Assembly: GCF_003073175.1 (NCBI RefSeq)
Contig: NZ_QBBX01000007.1
Span: forward strand, 62,001-126,000
Source of the DNA: Peribacillus acanthi
GTDB lineage: Bacteria > Bacillota > Bacilli > Bacillales > DSM-1321
Direction: 5' to 3'
DNA length: 64,000 bases
Each line of letters begins with the position of its first letter. Position 1 is the first letter of the stretch. Positions 18,101 through 25,823 of this stretch are shown here, in pieces. Made by a program: the position numbers and the translations under genes. The notes beneath the pieces are model-generated. The model worked only from the letters and a program-made list of their open reading frames with translations. It was not told the DNA's origin and did no database searches.

Positions 18101-20077
18101 GAGATGGAAGAAGTCACCGACCCTATTATCGAGGAAAAAGATCAAAAGATTAAATATGCCTATGATTCGAATGGGAATATCACCGATATCATTAGCACAG
18201 ATAATGAGGCGATTAATGTTCAATTATCTAGCTATGATTTTAATGGACAAAATCTTCTTAAAATAGAAGAAAACGCTATTGGTAACATAATCAACTATTC
18301 ATATTATCCAAATGGAAACTTAAAAGAGATTTTACTTCCAAATACACACAAGATTTTTACTGATTACGATAATATGAATCGTATCTCCCATGTGTATCTA
18401 GATGAAGGGACGGGTAAAACCCTCAAATGGGAATATATCTATGATAAGACTCAATTAAAAAGCATCAAGCGTGGAACTGCCCCATACAAAACTTTCGAAT
18501 ATTATAATAATGATTTGTTGAAATTGGTGACTGAGGGCGTTCATAAAATGGAATACTCCTATTCAGGAGTAGAGTACAATTCCGAAGTCAAGTATCAGAT
18601 TGGGACTAATCCTTCTGTAAAAATTAATTATGTTCCTGATGGACTGTATCGCACAAAAGAAGTGAAAAGAAACGATCAGATTCTTGCCACTACTACTTAT
18701 CATGATAATGGCCATCCCAATAAAATAACGTATTCAAATGGTATTATGATGGATATTGGTTACATCAATGGTATGGTGGATACTTACAAGATCCATAATC
18801 AATCTAATCAATCTAATCAATTGTACTACAATGCGAGCTATAAATATGATAAGAACAAGAATATTCAAACTATCACTACTGATAGTGGGACAACAGATTA
18901 TACCTATGATGAATTAAATCAGTTAAAGTCTGAATCTCTTCCAGATGGTACAGTTATTTCTTATGATTACCATACAATTGGAAATCGAAAGAGTAAAAGT
19001 ATCACAAAAAATGGGAATACCTCAATCGTCAATTATACATTTAACAATGCAAACCAGCTAGAAACAGTTGGTAACATTCCTTATTTCTATGATAAGAATG
19101 GTAATTTGCAAAGTGACGGTACCAGAACCTTCAAATTTAATGATTTTAATCAGTTAGAGCAAGTCAGCTCAAATCAAGAAGTAATTGCGACATATACCTA
19201 TGATGAAGAAGGAAAAAGAAAGAGTTCCACAACAGCAAAAGGAACCACTTATTACTTTTATGATGGCGATAAAGTTCTTTATGAAACAGATGAAAATAAC
19301 CAAGTCATAAAAGAATACACATATGATGATTTTGGTTATCCATTAACAATGACTATAGGTAGTCAAAACTATTACTACCTAAACAATCATCATGGGGATG
19401 TACTTGGATTAACCGATGAAAATGGAAACATTGTTGCATCATATACCTATGATGCTTGGGGGAATATATTAACACAGACTGGTCTAATGGCTTCTGAAAA
19501 CCCATATCGATATGCTGGGTATCGTTACGATGAGAATACAAAGTTGTATTATTTATTGGCTAGATATTATAATCCAGATAATGGAGTATTCTTGTCCATT
19601 GATCCTGTACGTGGGAATTTAGACAATCCTTTAACACAGAATGGTTATAGTTATGTATTAAATAATCCAGTCATGCTTGAAGACCCTGAGGGAACAACTG
19701 GAAGACAAAAACAAAAGATTGATGCTAATGGTCCATTTGGCCCCCCAAAAGGCGGAAACGGTAGCAGTAACAATAGTAAAGGGAAACCTGATTCAACTAA
19801 ACACTCAGTTTATAGAAAAGAAAATTCAAACAGACCCGTTGGTCAAGTAGTAAATGACCTTCAGCGAGCTAAGACTAAAGATATTTTGATTGAAGATAAC
19901 GGAAATATTATTATTCGCGGTGGAAATGGTAGAGTTCATGTTCTTTCACCAGATGGTCAAAGACATATTACAACTTTGACAAGAACAGATAGAAATGTTC
20001 AAACATTAATTAGGCAAGGAAGATATAACTATCCTACATCTGCAAAAGCTCAACAAATAATTGATATGTATAAATAA
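15119..20077 (+). CDS. WapA-like RHS/YD-repeat polymorphic toxin with unclassified tail
   Basis: The 1652-residue protein is a complete secreted RHS toxin. It has an in-frame signal peptide (about 1-36, hydrophobic run LTLLIILAMMVSIL, cleavage near VSAEE), a WapA-like N-terminal domain (IYSDIDIQYTVGSDRIKEDI near 165-185), a DNRLRE-type beta domain (about 310-495), YD repeats (about 660-1460) and the RHS core YRYAGYRYDE near 1462. After LEDPEGTTG (about 1522) comes a low-complexity Gly/Asn/Ser linker and a short tail of about 100 residues with RAKTKDILIEDNGNIIIRGG, GRVHVLSPDGQRHIT and PTSAKAQQIIDMYK. The tail may be a small RNase-like fold, but I cannot name the family. The unit lies between palindromes 10b and 11. 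Start ATG 15119 follows AAAGGA by 8 bases. Confidence 0.9.
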   Translation: MKETIKNQGLKGLTLLIILAMMVSILPARQVSIVSAEEKESPISNPIVVDDNKEIISLRTENSKTYLNEDGTHRAEISQEPIHFKDEKNQWQPIDNKIVSNNTEGVYENKANAFTVQFDQQQESSKPLMEIAEDNISAQLTMEPLQHTQEEPAEVGAVVKEESVVYPNIYSDIDIQYTVGSDRIKEDIIYTDKPTDGFPEQFTYKMNLEGLKVKEQAGVLYLYDVETNKPLFYFETPYMYDSYIPNGFVSTEGIKSIPEEAKSYDVELKHEVIDNQLYLHIVPNISWLEDPDRVYPITIDPTIVRLQSTPFVEDTNLRSSFPTQTGGDDWELGGGASSGNVIRSLIKFDLSSIPLDSTILGSSLNLWFSSTNNSSPIDVSLYKMSKDWAENEASWTYAKKLPSFIPWTSQGGDYVTSNKLATVSGLTAPSTLDQDMKNFRISTSIIEDWKNSPSSNYGFLLKSDTEAINIYKKFVASEHTVAAKYKPLLVVTYRTIARLGLEGYWPYDSHPLVGGTSYSNLTTLNNIIQYDDSYVLGHGGFDFQFTRTYNSKSLESSALGLGWTFTGNEKLYLNIKGTANVLNYQDEDGTDHEFTYDGPTATYYSGPGKYLTIKKTSSDTYTMTDKYGIKSVFKIRSINPDTDVQVANIDSQIDLHNNKINYEYNATQLTRINTDLSKGLGKSIEFAYYSNGLIKTITFEGSEFTYKYDGTKLSTVEELKEEDDTTGERTITITSFHYNDDDLLSQIEDPNKRKTDYTYKNGYLEKVQEPQEFNGIQVPPDRPGTTYNLNTELKQSVVTDPVENKTTYTTNENYVVIKIVEPNGSTTSYTLDANYNIKTVNEDGKITTNDFDSNGNLLHTEDPENKTQTFTYTTYSNIKTHTDSTGKIITYNYLANGDLDTIEEIPDVSTPTKKLITNYDYDVYGEINKITYPDGTNESITIDYANGNKSITYKSQKNDGVFIENKIVTDLKGNVLNTIDGKSNEYSYVNNKKNEMEEVTDPIIEEKDQKIKYAYDSNGNITDIISTDNEAINVQLSSYDFNGQNLLKIEENAIGNIINYSYYPNGNLKEILLPNTHKIFTDYDNMNRISHVYLDEGTGKTLKWEYIYDKTQLKSIKRGTAPYKTFEYYNNDLLKLVTEGVHKMEYSYSGVEYNSEVKYQIGTNPSVKINYVPDGLYRTKEVKRNDQILATTTYHDNGHPNKITYSNGIMMDIGYINGMVDTYKIHNQSNQSNQLYYNASYKYDKNKNIQTITTDSGTTDYTYDELNQLKSESLPDGTVISYDYHTIGNRKSKSITKNGNTSIVNYTFNNANQLETVGNIPYFYDKNGNLQSDGTRTFKFNDFNQLEQVSSNQEVIATYTYDEEGKRKSSTTAKGTTYYFYDGDKVLYETDENNQVIKEYTYDDFGYPLTMTIGSQNYYYLNNHHGDVLGLTDENGNIVASYTYDAWGNILTQTGLMASENPYRYAGYRYDENTKLYYLLARYYNPDNGVFLSIDPVRGNLDNPLTQNGYSYVLNNPVMLEDPEGTTGRQKQKIDANGPFGPPKGGNGSSNNSKGKPDSTKHSVYRKENSNRPVGQVVNDLQRAKTKDILIEDNGNIIIRGGNGRVHVLSPDGQRHITTLTRTDRNVQTLIRQGRYNYPTSAKAQQIIDMYK

Positions 20078-20089
20078 TTGGAGGTAATT

Positions 20090-20338
20090 ATGGAGTATTT
20101 AAGTCATGAAGAAATTTCATATTGTACTGTTTTTAAATTAAAACTTTCTCAGGATGAAATTGAAGTATATGAAAGTTGTATGAAATATGTTTTGGATAAA
20201 TGTGGAGAAAACGAAATTTATGAAATAACTGGATGTAAATTAGATGAGCTACAATCCATGCACAAAAACCTTCAGGAATTATTATTGAAACATGTAAATG
20301 AAACAAATTTACCAGATAAGTATAAGGATAGTCTCTAA
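20090..20338 (+). CDS. Probable immunity protein for RHS2 toxin
   Basis: An 82-residue acidic, mainly helical protein starts 12 bases after the toxin stop, the normal position for the immunity gene. Start ATG 20090 is preferred over TTG 20078 because GGAGG at 20080-20084 lies 5 bases before it. It contains three Cys and no recognisable domain. The function is inferred from position alone. Confidence 0.65.
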   Translation: MEYLSHEEISYCTVFKLKLSQDEIEVYESCMKYVLDKCGENEIYEITGCKLDELQSMHKNLQELLLKHVNETNLPDKYKDSL

Positions 20339-20559
20339 TACAATAACCTTATGCTTTTTTGGATAGAATTCGATGAATAATCACTGGATAGGAAAGGTAT
20401 ATGATATTATCTTAAACAGATATATAATACGCAATATTACACCTAAATTTGGAAATTGGAGTTAGAGAATTTATTTATATCCAATAAATTTTCATTCAAT
20501 ACTTATTGCAAATGAATTAATAAAACAATTGTGGCCAAAAGTTTTTTCAAAAATAGTAG

Positions 20560-20589
20560 ACCGTATTCAAAATGAATGCGGTTTTTTTT
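20560..20589 (+). terminator. Terminator of the RHS2/immunity unit
   Basis: ACCGTATTC (20560-20568) pairs with GAATGCGGT (20574-20582) with one wobble and is followed by eight T. The stretch 20339-20559 between the immunity gene and this hairpin shows no supportable gene. Confidence 0.8.
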
Positions 20590-20675
20590 CAATTATTCTA
20601 ATTGGTTTTATTATTAACTAAAATGAGCTATTGGCTTTCCAATTATGTATACATAGTTTTTACATTGTGAAACAT

Positions 20676-20712
20676 ATCACTTAAACAAAAGGGGGCTTTA
20701 GTTCAATAAGGA
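20676..20712 (+). repeat. Array palindrome copy 11 (distal end of array)
   Basis: The core GGGGGCT lies at 20691-20697, with left arm CACTTAAACAAAA and a near-perfect right arm TTTAGTTCAATAAGG. It is the last copy before the microcompartment locus, and its left part resembles copy 1. Confidence 0.65.
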
Positions 20713-20720
20713 AATCAATA

Positions 20721-20744
20721 AGCCGGTATAAAAACCGGCTTTTT
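20721..20744. terminator. Bidirectional terminator between array and deoR gene
   Basis: AGCCGGT (20721-20727) and ACCGGCT (20734-20740) form a perfect stem with T5 on the + strand. The reverse strand reads an A-rich lead, the same stem and a T-rich loop, so it may also serve the deoR-type gene ending at 20791. Confidence 0.7.
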
Positions 20745-20790
20745 ATCTAATAAAAAATCAACAATACCATTTAACAGAGCCATTTCTCAG

Positions 20791-21570
20791 TTATTCACAC
20801 TCTACCAAGCTGACATTCTGGTCTTGTAAGAAGGAATGCCAGTCTGCAGTTAATTTCTCGTCTACAACAACCGTATCAATCAAATCGAAACCACAAATGC
20901 TTGCGAAAGAAGTCTTGTCAAATTTCGTATAGTCTGCGACCAGGAATACGTTATTGGCATGTTCAGCTGCGAGCTTCCGGATGCCTGCTTGCTGTTCGTT
21001 AGAGTCAGTGATGCCATGTTGCATGCTTACTGATCGGCAAGAAATGAAGGCTGTGTCAAAAAAGTAATATTTCATATTGTACTCTGCATTTCTTCCGAGG
21101 TTTGATAAGGAGGAATGGGCTAGAGTACCTCCAATGATAACAAGACGTATATTAGGGTTATCCATTAAAGTAGATACCACTTTAATGGAGTTAGTTACTA
21201 CTGTAAGTTTTAATTCTTTAAGCATTGAGGCAATTACTAATGAAGTGGTGGATGCATCTAAGAAAATGGAGTCACCATTCTTTATGTAAGAAAGACATTT
21301 GGAGGCAATTTTACGTTTACCTTCCACATGGACGAATTCCCGAATTGTGACATCTACATCGTTTTGGACGCCTTCGGAGATATATGCACCCCCATATGTC
21401 CGATTAAGAAATCCCTCATCCTCTAATTGTTTTAAGTCTCGACGGATTGTTTCTTCAGTTACGTTGAATATGGAAGTAAGTTCCGAAACTGTGACGCTCT
21501 TCTTCTCCACAATCAATTCTTTTATCTTATTTTTCCGTGCTATTGGCAGCATTTTGAGCTCCTTAAACAT
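20791..21570 (-). CDS. DeoR-family transcriptional regulator of the microcompartment operon
   Basis: The 259-residue protein has an N-terminal DeoR winged helix (SVTVSELTSIFNVTEETIRRDLKQLE, key residues V.EL...F.V...TIRRDL, about 25-50), then GFLNRTYGGA and a DeoRC sugar-phosphate-sensor domain (DSIFLDASTTS, VIIGGTLAHSSLSNLG, LVADYTKFD). DeoR proteins usually repress and release DNA on binding a phosphorylated sugar. It is divergent from the aldolase gene 266 bases away, so it most likely controls the microcompartment operon. That fits a sugar-phosphate substrate for the aldolase. Confidence 0.85.
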   Translation of the reverse strand: MFKELKMLPIARKNKIKELIVEKKSVTVSELTSIFNVTEETIRRDLKQLEDEGFLNRTYGGAYISEGVQNDVDVTIREFVHVEGKRKIASKCLSYIKNGDSIFLDASTTSLVIASMLKELKLTVVTNSIKVVSTLMDNPNIRLVIIGGTLAHSSLSNLGRNAEYNMKYYFFDTAFISCRSVSMQHGITDSNEQQAGIRKLAAEHANNVFLVADYTKFDKTSFASICGFDLIDTVVVDEKLTADWHSFLQDQNVSLVECE

Positions 21571-21727
21571 AATAGATTTGTGTGATTATTATATCATCAT
21601 GTTCTGTTTTTTTGGAAAACAAATCGAAGAAACTAGAATAGAACATAAGATTTACAGAATTTATTTTTGTTTTTAAGGAAAAACGGAAATAAAACCACAT
21701 AAAATAACTATAAAACAAAATAATAAA

Positions 21728-21756
21728 TTGACAAGGCAACGACTAAATAAGAAAAT
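21728..21756 (+). promoter_or_regulatory. Likely sigma-A promoter of the microcompartment operon
   Basis: A perfect TTGACA (21728-21733) is followed, after 17 bases, by GAAAAT (21751-21756), which matches four of six -10 bases. It lies 80 bases before the aldolase start in the divergent intergenic region. No clear operator palindrome was found. Confidence 0.5.
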
Positions 21757-21836
21757 TGAAGTATAAAACTGGGAGAAAACCAATGTAATAGAATTTATAA
21801 GAATTAGTTTGACGGATAATCAAAGGAGTTAACATC

Positions 21837-22631
21837 ATGATTAGAAATAATTACCCCTCAGATTTTGAGGCGAAAAAGTTAATATGTGAGATTGGTAGAC
21901 GTGTATACAATAAGAATTTTGTTGCGGCTAATGATGGGAATATTTCAGTAAAGGTAGGCCCTAATACGATTTGGACCACACCAACAGGAGTCAGCAAAGG
22001 CTTTATGACTCCAGATATGTTGGTGAAGATGGATCTGTCAGGAAAAGTACTCTCTGGGAAGATGAAGCCTTCTTCTGAAGTGAAAATGCATTTACGAGTC
22101 TATAGTGAAAATCCAGAAGTGAATGCAGTGGTGCACGCTCATCCTCCAGTAGCCACTTCTTTTGCTATAGCTGGTATCAGTTTGGATCAACCAGTTTCAC
22201 CGGAGGCGGTCGTGATTTTAGGAACAGTGCCGGTTGCCCCTTATGCAACTCCAGGCACTCAAGAGGTTCCAGATTCAATTGCTCCATATTGTAGAGATTA
22301 CAACGCAGTCTTGCTTGCTAATCATGGTGCACTAACTTGGGGGAGAGATATCATAGAAGCATACTATAGGATGGAATCTTTAGAACATTATGCTTTGATG
22401 TTGATGTACTCCAACAATATCATCAATAAGGTGAATGAATTAAACTGTACCCAAATCTCGGACTTGATTGATATTCGTCAAAAAATGGGGATAAAAACAG
22501 GTGGGATTCCAGTATGTGAAACAAATGTACAGATTCAGCAAAAAGTTGATCAAGATAAAAATAAAGAGGACTTGATACAAAAGATTGTACAAAAGGTAAC
22601 AGAAGACGTTTTGAAAAAAATGATGAATTAA
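21837..22631 (+). CDS. Class II aldolase (fuculose-phosphate aldolase family), microcompartment cargo
   Basis: The 264-residue protein matches the zinc class II aldolase/adducin family. It has NDGNISVKV (phosphate loop, about 35), PSSEVKMH with the catalytic Glu (about 82), the zinc pair in HAHPP (about 100-102) and the third His in NHGALTWG (about 163). Such enzymes split ketose 1-phosphates into DHAP and an aldehyde (lactaldehyde from fuculose- or rhamnulose-1-phosphate, acetaldehyde from 5-deoxyribulose-1-phosphate). After the catalytic domain a linker leads to a C-terminal amphipathic helix (EDLIQKIVQKVTEDVLKKMM) that looks like a microcompartment encapsulation peptide. It is the first gene of the operon. 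No sugar kinase or isomerase accompanies it, so the substrate is open. Confidence 0.85.
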   Translation: MIRNNYPSDFEAKKLICEIGRRVYNKNFVAANDGNISVKVGPNTIWTTPTGVSKGFMTPDMLVKMDLSGKVLSGKMKPSSEVKMHLRVYSENPEVNAVVHAHPPVATSFAIAGISLDQPVSPEAVVILGTVPVAPYATPGTQEVPDSIAPYCRDYNAVLLANHGALTWGRDIIEAYYRMESLEHYALMLMYSNNIINKVNELNCTQISDLIDIRQKMGIKTGGIPVCETNVQIQQKVDQDKNKEDLIQKIVQKVTEDVLKKMMN

Positions 22632-22677
22632 CGATTGTAAGAGTTGCTGCAATTCTGGCGAAAAGGAGGTAAGTAGA

Positions 22678-24222
22678 ATGTCCATCAATATGTCTGAACA
22701 AGATATTCAAATGATTATTCAATCAGTCATGAAAAATATAGAGTCTGCACTTGGAAATTCACAGACAAAAGAAGAGATTGATCCAATTCAACAACCTATT
22801 AAACTGAAGCCAGCTTCCCATCCCCAATCCATTGCTTCAAATGAACCTCCATCTAAATTGAGAGATGGTGTGTTTAGTAGAATGGAAGATGCAATCGAGG
22901 CAGCCCATAAGGCACAAATCAAATATGTGAAAAAGTACCAAATGAGAGATCGAGAACAAATATTACAAAGTATCCGAACCATAATATTGAAAGAAAAAGA
23001 AACTTTGGCGCGGATGGTTCATGAAGAAACAGGGATTGGTAGATACGAAGATAAAGTTGCGAAGCATGAATTAGCCGCAGCCAAAACACCTGGGACAGAA
23101 GTGTTAAAAATCGATGCGTATTCTGGTGATGAAGGGTTGACAATCGTGGAGAAAGCCCCATTTGGATTGATTGGTGCAGTTACACCTGTAACGAATCCAA
23201 CAGAAACCATCATCAATAACACAATCAGTATGCTGGCAGCTGGGAATGCAGTTGTTTTTAACGTTCACCCGTCTTCGAAGAATTCATGTAAATATGTGGT
23301 GTCATTAATTAACAAAGCAATTCAAACGGTTAATGGACCTTCTAATCTAGTAGCTATGGTGGAGAATCCTACATTAGAAACGTTGCAGGTGTTAATGGAC
23401 GATACCCGTGTCAGGATGTTAGTAGGAACAGGTGGACCTGGGCTGGTGAAGACATTGCTGAAATCAGGAAAAAAAGCAGTGGGTGCAGGAGCCGGTAATC
23501 CTCCAGTATTGGTTGATGATACAGCGGATATGGAACAAGCAGCAAAATCAATTATTGCAGGGGCTTCTTTCGATAATAATTTGTTGTGTATTGCTGAGAA
23601 AGAAGTTTTTGTATTAAACTCTGCAGCTGATGATTTGATTTTCAACATGTTGAGTCAAGGAGCCTACATGCTTGATCATCAGCAACTAGAACAAATTATG
23701 AGTTTTGCATTAGAAGAAAACTTGTATGAGGAATCTAGGGGCTGTTCTTTAAATAATAAAAGAGATTATCATGTAGCGAAAGATTGGGTTGGTAAAGATG
23801 CGGCACTTTTTCTTGAAAAAATAGGTGTTAAACCCCCACATAATGTAAAGCTATTAGTCTGTGAAGTTGGTTTTTCACATCCCTTCGTTCAATTAGAGCA
23901 GATGATGCCAATTCTTCCTATTGTAAGAGTGAAAGATTTACAGGAAGGCATCGACCTTGCTGTACAAGCAGAACACGGAAATAGGCATACAGCTATCATG
24001 CATTCTAAAAATGTAGATGCATTGACTGCTTTTGCAAGAGCAATCGATACAACTATTTTTGTGAAAAATGCTTCATCCCTAGCAGGGGTTGGTTATGGTG
24101 GAGAAGGTCATACGACCATGACGATTGCAGGTCCTACTGGAGAAGGAATCACTTCGGCTCAAACATTTACAAGAGAAAGACGATGTGTACTCGCTGAAGG
24201 CGGGTTCAGAATCATTGGGTAG
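22678..24222 (+). CDS. CoA-acylating aldehyde dehydrogenase (PduP/EutE family)
   Basis: The 514-residue enzyme oxidises an aldehyde to acyl-CoA with NAD+ inside the microcompartment. The family is clear from APFGLIGAVTPVTNPTETI (about 159-177), the nucleotide-binding GTGGPGLV and GAGAGNPPVLVDDTADM, and the catalytic Cys at about 304 in NNLLCIAEKEVF. The N-terminal helix MSEQDIQMIIQSVMKNIESA is a typical encapsulation peptide, followed by a flexible Pro-rich linker. It follows the aldolase by 46 bases with a strong AAAAGGAGGT site, so the two act in sequence: aldolase makes the aldehyde and this enzyme consumes it. Confidence 0.92.
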   Translation: MSINMSEQDIQMIIQSVMKNIESALGNSQTKEEIDPIQQPIKLKPASHPQSIASNEPPSKLRDGVFSRMEDAIEAAHKAQIKYVKKYQMRDREQILQSIRTIILKEKETLARMVHEETGIGRYEDKVAKHELAAAKTPGTEVLKIDAYSGDEGLTIVEKAPFGLIGAVTPVTNPTETIINNTISMLAAGNAVVFNVHPSSKNSCKYVVSLINKAIQTVNGPSNLVAMVENPTLETLQVLMDDTRVRMLVGTGGPGLVKTLLKSGKKAVGAGAGNPPVLVDDTADMEQAAKSIIAGASFDNNLLCIAEKEVFVLNSAADDLIFNMLSQGAYMLDHQQLEQIMSFALEENLYEESRGCSLNNKRDYHVAKDWVGKDAALFLEKIGVKPPHNVKLLVCEVGFSHPFVQLEQMMPILPIVRVKDLQEGIDLAVQAEHGNRHTAIMHSKNVDALTAFARAIDTTIFVKNASSLAGVGYGGEGHTTMTIAGPTGEGITSAQTFTRERRCVLAEGGFRIIG

Positions 24223-24230
24223 GTGAACAA

Positions 24231-24566
24231 ATGAACCGAGCAATTGGCTTTTTGGAAGTGTTAGGATACAGCGTAGCCTTGGCAGCAATGGATAAAGCCT
24301 GTAAATCGGCCGATATCCGGGTAGAAGGGATTGATTGTAATAATCCGGCAGAAGGCGACCGAGCACATATCCCGGTAGTGATTCAAGTCAAATTGAGTGG
24401 GACTGTTTCTGATGTGAAGGTTGCCCTTGAAATGGCGAGATTAGAAGCATCAAAATATATGGCTGACCAAGACATTTTGACACACTATATTCCTGCAGCG
24501 ACAGAAGAAATCATGAAGTTGCTTCCATTAGGAAAGGTGAAAAGAAAGTCATGGCACTCAAATTAA
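24231..24566 (+). CDS. BMC-H shell protein with extended pore loop
   Basis: The 111-residue single-BMC-domain protein starts NRAIGFLEVLGYSVALAAMDKACKSADIRV, the usual hexamer-forming fold (key residues A.GFLE..G...A..A.D...KSA). The pore region is lengthened and acidic (DCNNPAEGDRAHIP), unlike the KIGSGL pore of PduA. The central pore is probably altered in size or charge. It starts 8 bases after the aldehyde dehydrogenase and is the first of five consecutive shell genes. Confidence 0.85.
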   Translation: MNRAIGFLEVLGYSVALAAMDKACKSADIRVEGIDCNNPAEGDRAHIPVVIQVKLSGTVSDVKVALEMARLEASKYMADQDILTHYIPAATEEIMKLLPLGKVKRKSWHSN

Positions 24567-24586
24567 GAAAAAGGGGTGGTTGATAC

Positions 24587-24874
24587 ATGGACCGCTCGGT
24601 GGGGTTGTTGGAAGTTATCGGTACAGCCACAGCAATGGCGTGTATTGATAGCATGGTAAAATCGGCTTTTGTGGAAGTGATCTCTACTGAAAAAACGGGA
24701 TCAGGAATGATCACCATCATTATTGAAGGCGATCTGGCATCTGTGAAAGCAGCAATAGAACGAGGTGAAGAAGTGGCGAGCAGTAAAGGAGGAGCTTTTT
24801 CCGCAAACGTTATTGCTCGGCCATACCTTGAGATGAACCACTTACTTTTGGGGATGCGTAGAGGAGAAGAATGA
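24587..24874 (+). CDS. BMC-H shell protein
   Basis: The 95-residue protein starts DRSVGLLEVIGTATAMACIDSMVKSA and has pore motif EKTGSGM and strand ITIIIEGDLASVKAAIERG. It is a standard BMC-H hexamer subunit with a variant pore. A short C-terminal extension ([13 protein letters not shown]) overlaps the next gene by four bases (ATGA), indicating translational coupling. Confidence 0.88.
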   Translation: MDRSVGLLEVIGTATAMACIDSMVKSAFVEVISTEKTGSGMITIIIEGDLASVKAAIERGEEVASSKGGAFSANVIARPYLEMNHLLLGMRRGEE

Positions 24875-25173
24875 TGAGGCGTTACGATGCGATTGGTGTT
24901 ATTGAAACTCAGTACTTCACGTACGCTCTGGAAATATTAGATGCGATGTGTAAATCGGCTGCTGTTGAATTTTTAACTAGTGAAAATTATTTAGGGGGTA
25001 GGCTTGTCACCGTCATTATTGGTGGAAGTGTATCAGACGTAAATGTGGCAGTAGACACCGCTAGACGAATAGGGGAATCACAAAAGCATAACCCGATAAA
25101 AATGGCTTTAACTATATCAAATCCACATCCAGAAATATTGTCGTACATAATTAAACAAGAAGTGGATTTGTAA
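24871..25173 (+). CDS. BMC-H shell protein with YLGGRL pore
   Basis: The 100-residue protein starts [30 protein letters not shown] and has strand [21 protein letters not shown]. The pore-lining segment reads ENYLGGRL in place of EKIGSGL, so a bulky Tyr/Leu/Arg set may narrow or charge the pore. The start overlaps the previous stop. It is diverged from the two PduA-like paralogues downstream and may be a specialised transport or gate subunit. Confidence 0.82.
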   Translation: MMRRYDAIGVIETQYFTYALEILDAMCKSAAVEFLTSENYLGGRLVTVIIGGSVSDVNVAVDTARRIGESQKHNPIKMALTISNPHPEILSYIIKQEVDL

Positions 25174-25225
25174 GGAGAATTGTCGGAAATATCTAATAAA
25201 ACTACATGAGAAAAGGGGCATTAAG

Positions 25226-25501
25226 ATGAAAGAATCATTAGGAATTATTGAAACAAGAGGGTTAACTGCAGCGATTGAAGCGGCAGATGCAATGTTAAAG
25301 GCTGCAAACGTAGAGGTTGTAGGAAGCGAAAAGATTGGATCTGGTTTAGTGTCCGTCATTGTAAAAGGCGATGTTGGCGCTGTGAAAGCAGCTACAGAAG
25401 TAGGAGCGGAAGCGGCACAACGAGTTGGGGAATTAGTGGCTGTTCACGTGATTCCGAGACCACATGGTGACATTGCAAAATTATTGCCATTCTTAGGATA
25501 A
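25226..25501 (+). CDS. BMC-H shell protein, PduA/PduJ-like
   Basis: The 91-residue protein is a canonical PduA/PduJ-like hexamer subunit: [20 protein letters not shown], pore motif [35 protein letters not shown]. PduA-type pores with KIGSGL pass small polar diols and aldehydes. It is a tandem near-duplicate of the next gene; by eye the two differ at only a few positions apart from their ends. RBS AAGGGG lies before ATG 25226. Confidence 0.92.
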   Translation: MKESLGIIETRGLTAAIEAADAMLKAANVEVVGSEKIGSGLVSVIVKGDVGAVKAATEVGAEAAQRVGELVAVHVIPRPHGDIAKLLPFLG

Positions 25502-25531
25502 AACACTTCATAAAAATAGGGGGAAAATAAA

Positions 25532-25810
25532 ATGCAAGGTGGGTCATTAGGAATTATTGAAACAAGAGGGTTGACAGCTGCTATTGAAGCGGCAGATGCA
25601 ATGCTTAAAGCGGCAAATGTAGAAATTGTCGGTAGTGAAAAAATTGGTTCAGGACTTGTCTCTGTCATCGTTCGTGGAGAGGTTGGAGCAGTCAAAGCTG
25701 CCACGGAAGTAGGAGCAGAAGCAGCCCAGAGAGTTGGGGAGTTAGTTGCTGTACATGTCATCCCGAGACCGCATAGCGATATAGAAAAACTATTGCCAAT
25801 ATTAAAGTGA
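25532..25810 (+). CDS. BMC-H shell protein, tandem paralogue of the preceding gene
   Basis: The 92-residue protein has the same body as the gene 30 bases upstream, with differences such as EIVGSEK for EVVGSEK and VRGEVGAV for VKGDVGAV, plus an N-terminal QGGS extension. The pattern points to a recent tandem duplication kept to raise or tune the amount of the main facet protein. The pore is KIGSGL. Confidence 0.92.
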   Translation: MQGGSLGIIETRGLTAAIEAADAMLKAANVEIVGSEKIGSGLVSVIVRGEVGAVKAATEVGAEAAQRVGELVAVHVIPRPHSDIEKLLPILK

Positions 25811-25823
25811 GTGGTGAAGACAC

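Larger units (their letters stand above)
9339..20712 (+). mobile_element. Integron-like cassette array with tyrosine recombinase and palindromic core sites
   Basis: About twelve diverged copies of one imperfect palindrome lie between 9.34 and 20.71 kb, all in one orientation. The consensus is left arm TTATTGAACTAA, spacer (A)CGGGGCAG(G/T) and right arm TTAGTTCAATAA(GG). Between successive copies sits one + strand gene with its own ribosome site, or in a few places only a short gene-less remnant. Several copies are preceded at once by a terminator hairpin, so hairpin and palindrome form a composite of about 60-75 bp. Arms of about 12 bp around an asymmetric spacer are the layout of tyrosine-recombinase core sites, and a 279-residue tyrosine recombinase is the first gene of the array. 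Mobility by that enzyme is inference. The repeats and their one-gene spacing are seen directly. Confidence 0.65.

Noticed and set aside
9339-20712. CRISPR array
   Set aside because: The palindromes are 0.06-5.9 kb apart, diverged, and separated by genes, not by short unique spacers. No cas gene is present.
9339-20712. Classical integron with attC sites
   Set aside because: The recombinase lacks the IntI-specific insert, is not divergent from the array, and the sites lack the RYYYAAC/GTTRRRY core ends. It is described as integron-like only.
21077-21676. Plus-strand ORFs opposite the deoR gene
   Set aside because: They are antisense shadows of a well-supported DeoR protein.
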